Assembly: GCF_000816245.1 (NCBI RefSeq)
Contig: NZ_CP007769.1
Span: 466,464 to 530,463 of the forward strand
Length of the DNA stretch: 64,000 nt
Reading direction: 5' to 3'
Source: Campylobacter sp. RM16704
GTDB taxonomy: Bacteria; Campylobacterota; Campylobacteria; Campylobacterales; Campylobacteraceae
Of this stretch, positions 9,635 through 20,813 are shown piece after piece. Both the position numbers and the translations under genes were made by a program. Within the stretch, counting starts at the first letter, position 1. Every line of letters begins with the position of its first letter. The notes below the pieces were generated by a model. That model did no database searches and was not told the origin of the DNA. It saw nothing but the letters and a program-made list of their open reading frames with translations.

Positions 9635-10981
9635 TTATAATAATTCCTTGGCAAATAAATCTTCATTAAAGCTTGCACCTAAATACTGACATGTAAGTTT
9701 GGCATCTTTATAGCCATTTCCAAGACAGCTTGTGGCTCCAGGACTTGGTGTCATATTAAATATAATTCCTGGTATTTCTGTAATGCTAGCTTCTCCAAGC
9801 ATTAATTCTCCTGATTTTTTATCAAGCACTTGAGGTCTTACTCCACCAAAATTTTTAGCATAATAAATATCATTTGTTGTTAAGCTAGGAATGATTTTTT
9901 TTGCATCTTTAACAAATAGCTTTTTATTAATATATGGAATTTCAAACAAATAGTTGTAAAGTATGTAATTTCTAATAGTTGAATCTTTAAAAAGATTAAA
10001 ACAAATTTTAATTACATTCATATCAAGGTTTAGTGTTTTGAAAAATTCAGGTAAAGATTTAAAGCCATGGTATCTTTCAAGCATTGGAATAACTAAAGCA
10101 GTAGGTCCAAAACGTGTATTCATATTGGTTAATAAGTCAGGATCTCCATGTAATGCTGCAAAAGGAAGTTTTGGATTTTGAACCATATAGACCTTACCAT
10201 TTAAAATTTTTTTATTTGCCATATAAAAACTTCCAGCAACTGGAAAACAAGATTTATCTAGACCTATTCCCATTTTATGTGCTAAAAATAGTGAATGAGC
10301 TCCAGCATTAACTATAATAGATTTAGCAGTGTATTCTTTAAAATCTCTTGTTTTTATATAAAAAATATCATCTTTTTTTTCTATAAATATTACTTCTTGG
10401 TTATATGCAACATAAGTATTTTTTCCTTGTAAACAAGCTTGTTCTATTAAATTTTGACTCATTAAACCAAAATCTACCGTAGTGAAGATTTCCCCTTCTT
10501 CTACGCCCATAGCCACAATTTCATCTGTCCTATCTGCTGTTTTATTTTCGTTTAGTACTACATTAGGCTCAATTTTTTTTATATCTTTTTTTGTAAAGAA
10601 TTTGATATAAGGATATAATTGTTTAAATTCTTCATACCTATTTTTCATATATTCACACTCATTGTTTCCAACAGCAAGAGCCATTTTTTGATGTGAGTAC
10701 ATAAATTTATTTTGTGCGTTTTGTAAAATTCCATATTTAACTATCATATCTGCTGTTTTTTTTACTTTTTTAGCTTTCTCTAAAGTATAATTTGTTTCTA
10801 TATCACCACAATGAATAGTTTGGGAATTGCTTGTGCTATGACTGTTTAATGTAGCAGCACTATTGTATTTTTCTAAAAGAGCTATGCTTTTGATATTTGT
10901 ATATCTAGCTAGTTCATAAAAAACAGCAGCACCTGATATACCACCACCAATTACTATAGTATCAAAATGTTTTTGAACCAT
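9635..10981 (-). CDS. mqo: FAD-dependent malate:quinone oxidoreductase
   Basis: Membrane-associated flavoprotein of 448 residues that oxidises malate and reduces menaquinone. The N-terminal Rossmann motif is IGGGISGAAVFYELARY (11-27), followed by the HSTSNSQTIHCGDIETNY region expected in Mqo. The C-terminus has NMTPSPGATSCLGNGYKDA, typical of the FAD-binding end. It sits directly upstream of pyk. A different FAD-dependent 2-hydroxyacid dehydrogenase is the main alternative. Confidence 0.88.
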   Translation of the reverse strand: MVQKHFDTIVIGGGISGAAVFYELARYTNIKSIALLEKYNSAATLNSHSTSNSQTIHCGDIETNYTLEKAKKVKKTADMIVKYGILQNAQNKFMYSHQKMALAVGNNECEYMKNRYEEFKQLYPYIKFFTKKDIKKIEPNVVLNENKTADRTDEIVAMGVEEGEIFTTVDFGLMSQNLIEQACLQGKNTYVAYNQEVIFIEKKDDIFYIKTRDFKEYTAKSIIVNAGAHSLFLAHKMGIGLDKSCFPVAGSFYMANKKILNGKVYMVQNPKLPFAALHGDPDLLTNMNTRFGPTALVIPMLERYHGFKSLPEFFKTLNLDMNVIKICFNLFKDSTIRNYILYNYLFEIPYINKKLFVKDAKKIIPSLTTNDIYYAKNFGGVRPQVLDKKSGELMLGEASITEIPGIIFNMTPSPGATSCLGNGYKDAKLTCQYLGASFNEDLFAKELL

Positions 10982-11087
10982 TGTATTTTCCTTTTTTCAA
11001 AGTATTTGTTCGGTTATAATATCAAAATATAATTGCTCTATGTTTAAATAAAGCTTATAGAATAATTAAAGTAAGAGTTTAAGTAAA

Positions 11088-11711
11088 TTAAAGTTTAAAA
11101 TTTTCACAAACAGCTTTTTTCATACCTCTAAAGATTAAAAATTTATCATATATTGCATAATCAAAAAAATTAGCGAGAAATTGTCCATCGCCACCTGTAA
11201 AATACAATTTTTTGTTATAGGCACTATCTTTTATAAGCAAATAAATACTTTTAAATACTCCATAGCTTAAAGCATCTGCTGTTCTTTGAGGAAAAGCATC
11301 AAAGCTAATTTGTGTATTAAATTCACATTTTAAACATGAAGAAATATTTATAAAAGATTTTTTATAACTTTCAATTCCGGGGAGTATAAACCCGCCTAAA
11401 TGAATGGAATTAGATATTATATCCACAGTAATAGCTGATCCTGCATCTACCACCACTCCATCTTCTATAGTGTAGCAAGCTGCAATTCTATCAGTTCCTA
11501 GATTTTTATAGATTGTATCAAAATTAAAATAAGGAGCTAAATTAACATATAAAGGATTTTGTTTTAATTTGTCTTCTAAATTTGGATTGACATTTATATA
11601 ATATATTTTTTCTGTTGGCTCATATTGCAAAAATTGCTCAATACTTATGGAGTGAAACTTTTGATCATCTAAGAAACTGGCTGTAGTATTACCTATATCA
11701 CATAATAGCAT
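11088..11711 (-). CDS. coaX: Type III pantothenate kinase
   Basis: First step of coenzyme A synthesis. It has 207 residues, shorter than the roughly 250 typical elsewhere but normal for Epsilonproteobacteria. DIGNTTASF (5-13) is the phosphate-binding motif of the acetate-kinase fold, GTDRIAAC is the family motif, VVDAGSAITVD is the second phosphate motif, and HLGGFILPG follows. Its stop lies 106 bases from the mqo start. The preceding gene on the strand is the BamB-like lipoprotein, 28 bases away. Confidence 0.9.
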   Translation of the reverse strand: MLLCDIGNTTASFLDDQKFHSISIEQFLQYEPTEKIYYINVNPNLEDKLKQNPLYVNLAPYFNFDTIYKNLGTDRIAACYTIEDGVVVDAGSAITVDIISNSIHLGGFILPGIESYKKSFINISSCLKCEFNTQISFDAFPQRTADALSYGVFKSIYLLIKDSAYNKKLYFTGGDGQFLANFFDYAIYDKFLIFRGMKKAVCENFKL

Positions 11712-11739
11712 AAAACTTATTTTCCTTAATCAAAATTTT

Positions 11740-12735
11740 TCAATTAAATTGCAATATTTTGTTTTGATAGAAAAATTTACCATTCGTCATAAAGCTTTTT
11801 TTATCTATAGCATCACTTAACTTATAAACAATAAAATTTTTTAAGTCTGTATCTATTTTTATTAAATAACCTGTTTTTTCAAATATATATAAAGAGTTAT
11901 TATATAGCATACTTTTTGAAAATAATGCAAATTGGAATTTTATCTCATCAATTTTTCTAAGATTATAGTCTTTTTTGATGATTCTTCCATCTTTTGTTAA
12001 TATAAAAATTTCGTTATCATTTGCGTTAACTTCTTTAATGTTTTCATTAAAATATAGTGTTTTATTTGGCGTCACAACGATTAACTTTTCAGCAGTTGAT
12101 GCTATCATTGTATCATTTTTGATATGAAGATAGATAATATTGTTGAAAAATTCTTCACTACTAACTATAATTTCTTTGGTTACTTTTAATGTGCTTTTAT
12201 TTACTATAGCTAATTTTCCATTAAGCATTGGAAATATAATAATGGTATTTAAAAAATACGGGCTAGCATAACGACTATCTTGTGCATAAGCCGTTCCTAA
12301 ATTTTGTAAAATTCTAATTCCTAAATTTTTATTAGCATATACTAAAGTATTACTAGCTAATACTAATGCAATATCATCCCCATCTAAACTTGCACTAACA
12401 ACACTTTCATTAAACTTATAAGAAAATAATTCTTCTCCTTGTAAATTTATAACTTTAAAATTTCCATTGTCATCAGCAATAAGAATTTCATCCTGATGTG
12501 TATTTATGATATGATAGTTTTCATCTAGCTTAAATTTAACAATATCTCCAAAACTATTTATGAATGTATTGTTGTTTAATTGAGCTATATTATTATTAAA
12601 ATTGATAATCTTGCCATTAATATTTTTTGGTGTATTTGGCAGTTGGCTTATTTGAGATGGTTGGTAGTATTCTCTTTTTGTGCCACATGCGGTAAATAAA
12701 AATATTACTACAGCAAATAAAAAGAAATACCTCAT
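11740..12735 (-). CDS. Lipoprotein with beta-propeller-like repeats (BamB-like)
   Basis: I place the start at the ATG complementing 12733-12735, which overlaps the upstream stop as ATGA. This gives 331 residues; a longer in-frame start at 12777 would add 14 residues in front of the signal peptide. The signal peptide ends in a lipobox, LFTAC, with Cys17. The rest is a series of short strand-rich segments suggesting a PQQ/WD-like propeller. In E. coli the yfgM-bamB pair has the same layout: a one-TM TPR protein followed by a propeller lipoprotein. A BamB-like role in outer-membrane protein assembly is inference; no strong sequence signature is visible. Confidence 0.75.
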   Translation of the reverse strand: MRYFFLFAVVIFLFTACGTKREYYQPSQISQLPNTPKNINGKIINFNNNIAQLNNNTFINSFGDIVKFKLDENYHIINTHQDEILIADDNGNFKVINLQGEELFSYKFNESVVSASLDGDDIALVLASNTLVYANKNLGIRILQNLGTAYAQDSRYASPYFLNTIIIFPMLNGKLAIVNKSTLKVTKEIIVSSEEFFNNIIYLHIKNDTMIASTAEKLIVVTPNKTLYFNENIKEVNANDNEIFILTKDGRIIKKDYNLRKIDEIKFQFALFSKSMLYNNSLYIFEKTGYLIKIDTDLKNFIVYKLSDAIDKKSFMTNGKFFYQNKILQFN

Positions 12736-13277
12736 TTTATTCCTTGATAATGTTTTAAACTTGTAATAATTTGCCATAAAGGAGAACTTATAGGTATTTT
12801 ATTAAATTCTATATCCGCATCTTTAAAGTTGTTATTTTTTAAGAATTCAAACCCCTTTAATAAAGTGTTGTAATCTTTTAAAAAATCTGACTTTTGATTG
12901 TTTTGAGCTAAAACAATCTGTTTGAGTAAAGGATCTATATTAAGGCTTATAGTTTGGTTTAAATCATAGTTTGCTTGATTGATTGTAAAAATAGTATATA
13001 AATTTGCATTTTTTTGCTTTAAATCTTCAAGTAGTTTTTTATCGGTAGGATTTTTTAATAAGCTAACAAAAATAGCGTTACTTTCTTTTATATTTTTTTC
13101 TTGATTAATTTTATAAAAATAATTTCCACAAAAATAAACGAACAAAAGTGTTATTATAGTTATAAGATAATATTTGTATTTTTTTATAAAACGTTCCGAT
13201 TTTATAAAACTTTCTATCATTTGTTCTTGAGAATTTAATTCTTGCTGCGCAGCTTTTAAATTTTCTTTTAAAGCCAT
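12732..13277 (-). CDS. Membrane-anchored protein, YfgM-like (TPR)
   Basis: 181 residues. A charged N-terminus is followed by one transmembrane helix (about 36-52, KYYLITIITLLFVYFCGNYF). The periplasmic domain is helical with TPR-like spacing (LKGFEFLKNNNFKDADIEF). Topology and position before a propeller lipoprotein match YfgM, which is linked to SecYEG and periplasmic chaperones in E. coli. This is a topology and context call rather than a sequence match I can quantify. Confidence 0.6.
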   Translation of the reverse strand: MALKENLKAAQQELNSQEQMIESFIKSERFIKKYKYYLITIITLLFVYFCGNYFYKINQEKNIKESNAIFVSLLKNPTDKKLLEDLKQKNANLYTIFTINQANYDLNQTISLNIDPLLKQIVLAQNNQKSDFLKDYNTLLKGFEFLKNNNFKDADIEFNKIPISSPLWQIITSLKHYQGIK

Positions 13278-13385
13278 ATAATTCCTTTTTTTAATTTTTT
13301 AAGTAAATATCAAGAATATTATTTTTTTAGTTTTTATAAAGACATAATTGTATCATATAAAAATGAAAAATAAACTATTTTATGT

Positions 13386-13391
13386 TATAAT
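13386..13391 (+). promoter_or_regulatory. Probable sigma70 -10 element for gatC-cvpA-fur-lysS-glyA
   Basis: TATAAT preceded by GT, inside a T-rich stretch typical of Campylobacter promoters, which often lack a clear -35. Transcription would start near 13398, about 55 bases before gatC. The genes downstream are tightly spaced to 17549 and beyond. Confidence 0.5.
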
Positions 13392-13452
13392 TTTTATAAA
13401 ATTAGTAAAAGTTTTTGGTTAAGATTTTAGTAAATATACAAAGGGTGATATA

Positions 13453-13740
13453 ATGCAAATTGATGATAAACTATTAAGTAAGCTTGAAAAATTAAGTGCT
13501 TTGAAAATTGCTGATGAAAAAAGGAAAGAACTAGAAGAGCAACTGAGTCAGATTGTAAATTTTGTTGAAAAACTAGATGAATTAAGTCTTGATAGTACAG
13601 AGGCATTGATTAGCACGACACATGGTGGAACTCCTTTTAGGAGTGATGAAGTTAAGAAATCTGAAGTTATAAAAACAGTGAGCAGGTATGCTCCAAATTC
13701 ACAAGATGATTTTTTTATTGTTCCTAAAATAATAGAATAA
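13453..13740 (+). CDS. gatC: Asp/Glu-tRNA(Asn/Gln) amidotransferase subunit C
   Basis: Small subunit of the GatCAB amidotransferase, which makes Gln-tRNA and Asn-tRNA in bacteria lacking the direct synthetases. The 95 residues match the family length. LLSKLEKLSALKIADEKRKE at the start and the LDELSLDSTEAL segment resemble GatC. AAGGGTGATATA precedes the ATG and gives a usable ribosome site. It heads the operon that contains fur. Confidence 0.9.
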   Translation: MQIDDKLLSKLEKLSALKIADEKRKELEEQLSQIVNFVEKLDELSLDSTEALISTTHGGTPFRSDEVKKSEVIKTVSRYAPNSQDDFFIVPKIIE

Positions 13741-13767
13741 TTAAATAAAATTGGAGTTTAGAATAAA

Positions 13768-14349
13768 ATGGAAAATTTTTCATGGTTTGATGTTTTTGTT
13801 ATAGGTTTAACTTTGGTTTTAGGCTTGAAAGGTTTAGTAAGTGGTTTATTTAAAGAAATTTTCGGACTTTTAGGTATAGTTGGCGGTGTTTTACTTGCTT
13901 CAAGATATGCCAAAGAAGTATCTGATATTATTAATAATAATTTTTATCAAATTCAAAATGAGAATCTTGCCGTTTTTACAGGTTTTTTAATTTTATTAAT
14001 TATTATTTGGATTATTTGCATGATTTTAGGAAATATACTGTCAAAAGTATTTAGTATGAGTGGTCTTGGTTTTATAGATCGTTTAGGTGGATTTTTATTT
14101 GGTAGTGCTAAGATATTTTTGGTTTTTGCAATTTTAGTAGCCTGCATTAGTAATATTGAATTTTTAAATTTAATATTAAAAAAATATACAGAAAGTAGTT
14201 ATACTATAGAATTACTTAGAAAAACAGGTGAATATATAATGAATACAGATTTTACACAAAATGGTTTAGAAAAAATAGAAGAACAAGTTAAAGATACTAA
14301 TTTAAGTTTAAGCTCAAGTTTAAATTCGGAGGAAAGTTATGCAAATTGA
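13768..14349 (+). CDS. CvpA family inner-membrane protein
   Basis: 193 residues with four predicted membrane segments. The N-terminal [21 protein letters not shown] and [17 protein letters not shown] are typical of CvpA, a family linked to colicin V production and envelope resistance in E. coli. A hydrophilic cytoplasmic tail follows. It overlaps fur by 11 bases, so the two are coupled. Confidence 0.85.
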   Translation: MENFSWFDVFVIGLTLVLGLKGLVSGLFKEIFGLLGIVGGVLLASRYAKEVSDIINNNFYQIQNENLAVFTGFLILLIIIWIICMILGNILSKVFSMSGLGFIDRLGGFLFGSAKIFLVFAILVACISNIEFLNLILKKYTESSYTIELLRKTGEYIMNTDFTQNGLEKIEEQVKDTNLSLSSSLNSEESYAN

Positions 14350-14794
14350 TAATATAGAATATGATGTTTTACACGAACGTTTTAAAAAAATATTAAAAGA
14401 TAATGGTTTAAAGTACACCAAACAAAGAGAAATACTTTTGAAAACTTTGTATAATAGTGATATACATTATACGCCAGAGAGTTTGTATGTGGAGATCAAA
14501 CGAAAAAATCCTGAATTAAATGTGGGTATTGCAACAGTTTATAGAACTTTAAACTTATTAGAAGAATCAGGTATGGCCACGTCTATATCTTTTGGTGCTT
14601 CTGGAAAAAAATTTGAACTAGCAAATAAACCCCATCATGATCATTTAATTTGTAAAAGTTGTGGAAAAATTGTTGAATTTGAAAATTCTATTATTGAGCA
14701 ACAGCAAATGTTAATTGCAAAAGAATATAATTTTAAATTAACAGGACATTTGATGCAGCTTTATGGATTGTGTCCACAGTGCAGTAGAAGATAA
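14339..14794 (+). CDS. fur: Ferric uptake regulator
   Basis: Iron-responsive repressor of 151 residues. The N-terminal winged helix contains [14 protein letters not shown] and [16 protein letters not shown]. The C-terminal domain has the metal site [19 protein letters not shown] and a second CPQC pair at the end, fitting a structural zinc site as in C. jejuni Fur. It has an AGGAAAG ribosome site inside the end of cvpA. Fur is expressed here from an operon with gatC, cvpA and lysS. Confidence 0.96.
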   Translation: MQIDNIEYDVLHERFKKILKDNGLKYTKQREILLKTLYNSDIHYTPESLYVEIKRKNPELNVGIATVYRTLNLLEESGMATSISFGASGKKFELANKPHHDHLICKSCGKIVEFENSIIEQQQMLIAKEYNFKLTGHLMQLYGLCPQCSRR

Positions 14795-14804
14795 GGGCTA
14801 ATTG

Positions 14805-16307
14805 ATGTTTGATAATATTTTAGAACAGCAAAAAATTCAAAAAGCACAAGAATTAAAAAAACAAGGAATAAATCCGTATCCTCATTTTCTTAAAAAAGAA
14901 ATGAATATAAGTGAGTATAAAAATAAATTTGCTTATATTAAAGACATGGAAAATCAAAGAGATGAAAACGTTTATGGAATTTTAGCAGGAAGATTAAAAC
15001 TTCTTAGAATAGCTGGCAAATCGGTATTTGCTAATATTGAAGATGAGCAAGACAATCTACAAATTTATTTTAACCAAAATATTTTAGGGGAAGAATATTT
15101 TACAATTTTAAAAAAATATCTTGAAGTAGGGGATATTATTTTAGTTAGAGGATTTCCATTTATAACTAAAACAGGAGAATTTAGCTTACATGTTGAGCAA
15201 ATTCAAATAGCAACAAAAGCTATAGTGCCTTTACCAGAAAAATATCATGGATTAACTGATATTGAACAAAGATATAGAAAAAGATATCTTGATATGATTA
15301 TGAATATCGAAGTCAGGAGAGATTTTATTTTACGTTCTAAAATTGTTTCGTATATCAGATCTTTCTTTGATAATAAAGGCTTTTTAGAAGTGGAAACTCC
15401 CATGATGCACCCTATTGCTGGAGGGGCAAATGCAAAACCTTTTGTAACATTTCATAATGCTTTGGGGGTAGAAAGATTTTTAAGAATTGCTCCAGAGTTA
15501 TATTTAAAACGCCTAATAGTAGGTGGTTTTGAAGCGGTTTATGAGATTAATAGATGCTTTAGAAATGAAGGAATGGACTTAACCCACAATCCTGAATTTA
15601 CTACTATTGAATTTTATTGGGCTTATCATAATTATTATGATCTTATGGATTTGACTGAAGAGCTTTTTGCTGTACTTTTAGACAAGTTAGGTTTGAATAA
15701 AAAATTAGAATTTGATGGAAAGATGATTGACTTTTCCAAGCCTTTTGAGAGAATAACTTATAAAAATGCTTTGAAAAAGTACGGTGGTTTAGATGATGAG
15801 CTTATTAACAACAAAGAATTGATTTTAGAAAAACTAAAAAAAGATGGTTTTGAAGCTAATAAAAAATTAGAATTAGGTCATTTGCAAGCTGAGCTTTTTG
15901 ATAATTATGTCGAAGATAAGCTTATAGATCCTACTTTTGTAATAGATTTTCCAATTTCTATAAGTCCGCTTTCTAGGAGAAGTGACAAGGATACAGAGAT
16001 TGCGGAAAGATTTGAATTATTCATTGCAGGTAGAGAAATTGCCAATGGTTTTAATGAATTAAACGATCCGCTTGATCAGTATGAGAGATTTTTAAAACAA
16101 ATTGAAGCTAAACAAGCAGGTGATGAAGAAGCATGCGAGATGGATGAAGACTTTGTAAATGCATTAGGTTATGCTATGGCACCTACGGCAGGACAAGGCA
16201 TAGGGATAGATAGACTAGTTATGCTTTTAATTAATAAAAAATCAATTCGTGATGTAGTGCTTTTTCCGGCAATGAGACCGCTGAAGAACGAAATAAAAGG
16301 AGAGTAG
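14805..16307 (+). CDS. lysS: Lysyl-tRNA synthetase (class II)
   Basis: Charges tRNA-Lys; three tRNA-Lys genes are present at 38772-39381. I start it at ATG 14805, because AAGGG at 14793-14797 gives 7-base spacing; a TTG at 14802 is also in frame. It has 500 residues with an N-terminal OB-fold anticodon domain. Class II motif 1 is near [12 protein letters not shown], motif 2 is [20 protein letters not shown], and motif 3 is [12 protein letters not shown]. The stop codon is directly followed by the glyA ATG. Confidence 0.97.
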   Translation: MFDNILEQQKIQKAQELKKQGINPYPHFLKKEMNISEYKNKFAYIKDMENQRDENVYGILAGRLKLLRIAGKSVFANIEDEQDNLQIYFNQNILGEEYFTILKKYLEVGDIILVRGFPFITKTGEFSLHVEQIQIATKAIVPLPEKYHGLTDIEQRYRKRYLDMIMNIEVRRDFILRSKIVSYIRSFFDNKGFLEVETPMMHPIAGGANAKPFVTFHNALGVERFLRIAPELYLKRLIVGGFEAVYEINRCFRNEGMDLTHNPEFTTIEFYWAYHNYYDLMDLTEELFAVLLDKLGLNKKLEFDGKMIDFSKPFERITYKNALKKYGGLDDELINNKELILEKLKKDGFEANKKLELGHLQAELFDNYVEDKLIDPTFVIDFPISISPLSRRSDKDTEIAERFELFIAGREIANGFNELNDPLDQYERFLKQIEAKQAGDEEACEMDEDFVNALGYAMAPTAGQGIGIDRLVMLLINKKSIRDVVLFPAMRPLKNEIKGE

Positions 16308-17549
16308 ATGCTAGAAAATTTTGATAAAGAAATTTTTGATTTAACTCAAAAGGAATTAGTAAGGCAGTGCAATGGCCTTGAAATGATAGCAAGTGAAAAC
16401 TTTACTATTCCAGAGGTTATGGAAGTAATGGGAAGTATTTTAACAAATAAATATGCAGAAGGATACCCTGGCAAAAGATATTATGGTGGGTGTGAATTTG
16501 TAGATGAGATTGAGACAATTGCTATAGAAAGATGCAAAAAACTTTTTAATTGTAATTATGCTAATGTTCAGCCAAATTCAGGTTCTCAAGCAAATCAAGC
16601 TGTATATATGGCTTTGTTAAATCCAGGCGATAAAATCTTAGGTATGGATTTAAGCCACGGAGGACACTTAACCCATGGAGCTAAAGTAAGTTCTTCTGGA
16701 AAAGTTTATGAAAGTTTTTTTTATGGAGTAGAGCTTGATGGAAGGATTAATTATGACAAAGTTAAAGAAATTGCAAAAGATGTAAAACCTAAACTGATAG
16801 TATGTGGAGCAAGTGCTTATCCTAGAGTGATTGATTTTGCTAAATTTAGAGAAATTGCAGATGAAGTTGGTGCGTATTTGTTTGCTGATATTGCACATAT
16901 TGCAGGTTTGGTTGTAGCGGGTGAGCACCCTAGTCCATTTCCTTATGCACATGTAGTAAGTTCAACTACACATAAAACATTAAGAGGTCCAAGAGGTGGG
17001 ATTATTATGTGTAATGATGAAGAAATTGCAAAAAAAATCAATTCAGCAATTTTTCCAGGAATTCAAGGTGGTCCTTTAATGCATGTAATTGCTGCTAAAG
17101 CAGTTGGTTTTAAATATAATTTAAGTGATGAGTGGAGAATTTATGCTAAACAAATCATCAAAAATACTGCGATATTAGCAAAAGTGCTAATAGATAGAAA
17201 ATACGACTTAGTAAGTGGTGGAACAGATAATCATTTAATTTTATTGAATTTTTTAAATAAAGAATTTAGTGGTAAAGAAGCAGATTTAGCTTTAGAAAGA
17301 GCAGGTATCACTGCAAATAAAAATACTGTTCCAGGTGAAACAAGAAGTCCATTTATAACAAGTGGTTTGAGACTTGGGACTGCAGCGTTAACTGCGAGAG
17401 GTTTTAAGGAAGAACATATAAGTATTGTTGCAAATTATATAGCTGATATTTTAGATGATATACAAAATATAAAATTACAAGGAGAAATTAAGATCAAATT
17501 AAAAGATTTAGCAAGTAATTTTGTTATTTACGAAAAGGCTTTGTTTTGA
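16308..17549 (+). CDS. glyA: Serine hydroxymethyltransferase
   Basis: PLP enzyme converting serine and tetrahydrofolate to glycine and methylene-THF. It has 413 residues, a standard length. [15 protein letters not shown] lies near 50-64, and the PLP lysine is in [14 protein letters not shown] (Lys near 222). It begins directly after lysS with GGAGAG in front of the ATG, and overlaps the next gene by 4 bases. Confidence 0.97.
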   Translation: MLENFDKEIFDLTQKELVRQCNGLEMIASENFTIPEVMEVMGSILTNKYAEGYPGKRYYGGCEFVDEIETIAIERCKKLFNCNYANVQPNSGSQANQAVYMALLNPGDKILGMDLSHGGHLTHGAKVSSSGKVYESFFYGVELDGRINYDKVKEIAKDVKPKLIVCGASAYPRVIDFAKFREIADEVGAYLFADIAHIAGLVVAGEHPSPFPYAHVVSSTTHKTLRGPRGGIIMCNDEEIAKKINSAIFPGIQGGPLMHVIAAKAVGFKYNLSDEWRIYAKQIIKNTAILAKVLIDRKYDLVSGGTDNHLILLNFLNKEFSGKEADLALERAGITANKNTVPGETRSPFITSGLRLGTAALTARGFKEEHISIVANYIADILDDIQNIKLQGEIKIKLKDLASNFVIYEKALF

Positions 17550-18091
17550 TTACAACGATGGATTTAGCTTTAATTAAAATGGTTACAAGTCATTATTATA
17601 TTAAGCGTGATGTTATAATTAATAAATATGAATATAAAGGTAGAATTTTTTTTGATAAATTTGAAAAAATAAATGCACCATTAACTGCTAATGTTATACA
17701 AGAACATATGGAAAAAAAGATTGTTGTAGCACATTCTTTAATCAATAGTTTTGATAAAGTGGAAAATATTGTGTTTGATTACAATGGTTTTAACGCAGAG
17801 CGTTTTTGGCATAGAGCACAACTTATTTTAAGAGAAGAGGGCTTTATTAATTTTACTGCATATAAAACTAGATCAAACAATCACTTACATTTATACATTC
17901 ATAAAGGACATACAACTTTTAATGAAGCTTGTTCTTTGGGGTCTAAATTATCTTTGTTATTTTCTCAAAAAATGCCAGTAGAGTGGAAAGTGTTTCCTAG
18001 TATGGATATACCTAGAGAATTTAATATTCTCACTTTGCCTTATGAAGTATATCAAAAAGAACGTGGTGCATCTTGGTCTAAACATATGTAA
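17546..18091 (+). CDS. DUF1882-like conserved Campylobacterota protein
   Basis: 181 residues, no signal peptide or membrane segment, function unknown. I favour the TTG at 17546, because AAAAGG at 17533-17538 lies 7 bases upstream and the TTGA overlap couples it to glyA. The alternative ATG at 17558 has poor spacing. [14 protein letters not shown] and [16 protein letters not shown] are the most recognisable segments, and the family name is given from memory. Confidence 0.8.
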   Translation: MITTMDLALIKMVTSHYYIKRDVIINKYEYKGRIFFDKFEKINAPLTANVIQEHMEKKIVVAHSLINSFDKVENIVFDYNGFNAERFWHRAQLILREEGFINFTAYKTRSNNHLHLYIHKGHTTFNEACSLGSKLSLLFSQKMPVEWKVFPSMDIPREFNILTLPYEVYQKERGASWSKHM

Positions 18092-18109
18092 ATAAAGAAA
18101 GGATTTAAA

Positions 18110-18916
18110 ATGGAAGAAAACAAAAAAAATGAATTTGATGATATTATTTTGCAAAAAAGCAATAAAAGTGAAAAACTAAAAAAGATTCTTTTAAGATCTA
18201 TTATTTTAGTTATTGTTTTTTTAGTTGTTATGATAGTTATGAAATTGATTAACAACCCAAGTGAAGACAAAACATTACAAATGCCAGCTGAACCTCAAAA
18301 TCAAGGCTCTTATGATAAAAATTTTAATTCTTTGCCTATCACTGATAACAAAGAAGAAGATGAATTTGAAGCTTTAGCAAGGAAATTAAAAGAAGAAAAT
18401 GCTTTAGTTGATAGCAATATTACAATAGAAGAAAAAAAAGAAATTCCAACCACAAACAATAGTGTATTAGATCAAATTTCTACAATAGAACCAAAAGAAG
18501 AAATTGTTCAAAATGAAGCAAAACAAGAAGAAAACAAAAAAGAGGAAAAATCTTTAGATAAAGTTACTTCAAAATCTGTAGAAAAGCCTAAAACAAAAAC
18601 TACTGAAGGACAAAAAAAATCAGAGCAGGCAAGTACTAGTGAGTTATTTGAAAACATAACAACAAATACACAAACTCAATTACAACCAGGTGCCTATATA
18701 CAAGTATTTTCATTAAATAATTTGGATCCAAAATCTAAAGAATTAAATATTCTTAAATCAAATGGTTATGAATATAAAATCTATAAAACAAATGTTAATG
18801 GTAAAGAACTTACCAAGGTTTTAGTTGGACCATATAAAGAGAGTGACTTAAAAGCAGAATTGGAAAAAGTACGTTCTAAAATAACAAAAGGTGCTTTTAC
18901 TTTTAGGATAAAATGA
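18110..18916 (+). CDS. SPOR-domain cell-envelope protein
   Basis: 268 residues. A short cytoplasmic N-terminus is followed by one membrane helix (about 27-47) and a long acidic, Lys/Glu-rich linker. The C-terminal SPOR domain (about 195-268) starts at GAYIQVFSLNN and includes VLVGPYKESDL. SPOR domains bind denuded glycan strands at the division site, so a septal role is likely. It overlaps aroE by 4 bases. Confidence 0.88.
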   Translation: MEENKKNEFDDIILQKSNKSEKLKKILLRSIILVIVFLVVMIVMKLINNPSEDKTLQMPAEPQNQGSYDKNFNSLPITDNKEEDEFEALARKLKEENALVDSNITIEEKKEIPTTNNSVLDQISTIEPKEEIVQNEAKQEENKKEEKSLDKVTSKSVEKPKTKTTEGQKKSEQASTSELFENITTNTQTQLQPGAYIQVFSLNNLDPKSKELNILKSNGYEYKIYKTNVNGKELTKVLVGPYKESDLKAELEKVRSKITKGAFTFRIK

Positions 18917-19695
18917 AGCTTTTTGCAGTTATAGGTGATCCTATTGTGCATTCTAAGTCCCCAAGAATGCACAATAATGCTCTACAAGTTCTCATGAAAA
19001 ATGCAGTATATACAAGATATCACTTAAAAGATAATGCAAAATTAAAAGAAATTGTGAATTTTTTTAATGGCGTTAATATAACCATACCTTTTAAAGAAGA
19101 AGCTTTTAAAATTGCTGATTTTAAAGACAAAAGTGTTGTAGATATAGGTTGTGCGAATACTTTATTGAATAAAAATAATAAAATTTATGCCTATAATACG
19201 GATTATTTGGGCTTCTTAAAAGCTATAGATAATTTTTGTAATATAAAAAATGCTTTAATTTTGGGTGCAGGAGGGACAGCTAGAGCCTTAGCTTTTGCTC
19301 TAAAAATAAAAAATATCCAAGTAACAATATCAAATCGCTCAAGTAATAGACTAAAACATTTATCCGACTATGAATGTTGTTTATATAGCAATTTGAATTT
19401 GCATAAAAAATTTGATTTAGTTATCAATACTACTAGTGCAGGGCTACATGATACGGATTTACCTTGTAATGAAATTATTTTAAAAAATATTTTTTCAAAT
19501 GCTCGTTATGCTTTTGATGTTATTTATGGCAAAAATACGCCTTTTTTAAATTTGGCAAAAAAATATAATTTAAAAACAAAAGATGGATTAGATATGCTTT
19601 TATGGCAAGGAGTATTTGCTTTTGAACTTTTTTTAGATTGTAAAAAAACAAAAGAAATTTTTAAAGCCATGGAAATAGCTTTAAAACTTCCCTAG
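18913..19695 (+). CDS. aroE: Shikimate dehydrogenase
   Basis: Reduces 3-dehydroshikimate with NADPH in aromatic amino acid synthesis. It has 260 residues. The substrate-binding start is [16 protein letters not shown], and the catalytic lysine is in [14 protein letters not shown]. The NADP motif is [10 protein letters not shown], followed by ISNRSSNRL. It is convergent with dnaJ and the two stop codons overlap by 4 bases. Confidence 0.95.
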   Translation: MKLFAVIGDPIVHSKSPRMHNNALQVLMKNAVYTRYHLKDNAKLKEIVNFFNGVNITIPFKEEAFKIADFKDKSVVDIGCANTLLNKNNKIYAYNTDYLGFLKAIDNFCNIKNALILGAGGTARALAFALKIKNIQVTISNRSSNRLKHLSDYECCLYSNLNLHKKFDLVINTTSAGLHDTDLPCNEIILKNIFSNARYAFDVIYGKNTPFLNLAKKYNLKTKDGLDMLLWQGVFAFELFLDCKKTKEIFKAMEIALKLP

Positions 19696-20813
19696 TGATT
19701 AAACCAAGATTTAATTTTGTCCAATAGTCCTTCTTGTTCTATAATAGGTTCTTCTTCTGTTATTCCAAAACTTTTTTCTAGTTGTTGTAGTAGTTTTTTT
19801 TGTTCTTCATTGATGTTTTTAGGAAATTTAATATCAATTTGTACTATATGGGAGCCAAGTTTTCCATTATGTATGTTTTTAACACCTTCATTAGCAAGTT
19901 CAAATTTTTGTTTATCTTTTGCTCCAATTGGAAGCTTAAGATCTGCTTCTCCTCTAATAGTTGAAATTTTGATAGTTTTTCCAAGTGCAACTTGAGTGAA
20001 GAATACGGGTACTATGGTATAAATATCATCCTCGTGTCTAACGAATTTACTATCATCTTCTACTATAATTTTAATATATAAATCACCTCTTTGGGCTTTA
20101 TTTGGAAGTTCATTTGCTTTATTTTGTACCCTAAGACTCATGCCACTATCAATACCTTCTGGTATGTCAAGTTCAATATTATCATTAACCTCTTTATATC
20201 CTTTGCCTTGACAAGTTTTGCATTTGTTTTTTACAATTTTACCATTTCCATTGCAGTATGGACAAGTTTGCACAAAAGTCATAAATCCTTGTCTTACACC
20301 CATTTGACCTTTGCCTTCGCAATGTAAACAAATATCTTCTTTTCCATTTTCAGATCCGCTTCCATTGCAGCTTTTACAAAATGTTTTATATGTAAAATCA
20401 GTTTGCTTTTTACATCCAAATATAGCTTCTTTAAATGATATTTTCATTGTAATTTTTAAATCGTGAGGATATTTACTATCTTTTTCCCTTTTTTTAGTTG
20501 ATCCTCTAAAACCAAATCCTTCTCCAAAAAAACTTGAAAATATATCACCTAAATCAACATCATCAAATCCACTAAAGCCCCCTGATTGTCCTTTTAGTCC
20601 ATCTTTTCCATATTTATCATATATATTTCTTTTTTCATCGTTACTAAGAACTTCATAAGCTTCGTTAATAAGTTTAAATTTTTCCTCAGCTTCTTTATTG
20701 CCTTGATTTCTGTCTGGGTGATACTTTAATGCCATTTTTCTATATGCTTTCTTTATTGTATCTTTATCCGAATTTTGAGATATTTCTAGTATTTCATAAT
20801 AGCTTAATTCCAC
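19692..20813 (-). CDS. dnaJ: Chaperone DnaJ
   Basis: Co-chaperone that delivers clients to DnaK and stimulates its ATPase. It has 373 residues. The J domain with YHPDRNQG (HPD at about 32-34) is followed by a short Gly/Phe region. Four CxxCxGxG-type zinc repeats follow, including CKSCNGSG and CPYCNGNG. It is divergent from racR; the 118 bases between them should hold both promoters. Confidence 0.97.
   Translation of the reverse strand: MELSYYEILEISQNSDKDTIKKAYRKMALKYHPDRNQGNKEAEEKFKLINEAYEVLSNDEKRNIYDKYGKDGLKGQSGGFSGFDDVDLGDIFSSFFGEGFGFRGSTKKREKDSKYPHDLKITMKISFKEAIFGCKKQTDFTYKTFCKSCNGSGSENGKEDICLHCEGKGQMGVRQGFMTFVQTCPYCNGNGKIVKNKCKTCQGKGYKEVNDNIELDIPEGIDSGMSLRVQNKANELPNKAQRGDLYIKIIVEDDSKFVRHEDDIYTIVPVFFTQVALGKTIKISTIRGEADLKLPIGAKDKQKFELANEGVKNIHNGKLGSHIVQIDIKFPKNINEEQKKLLQQLEKSFGITEEEPIIEQEGLLDKIKSWFNH

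Noticed and set aside
14802-14804. TTG start for lysS
   Set aside because: The ATG three bases later has better spacing to AAGGG.
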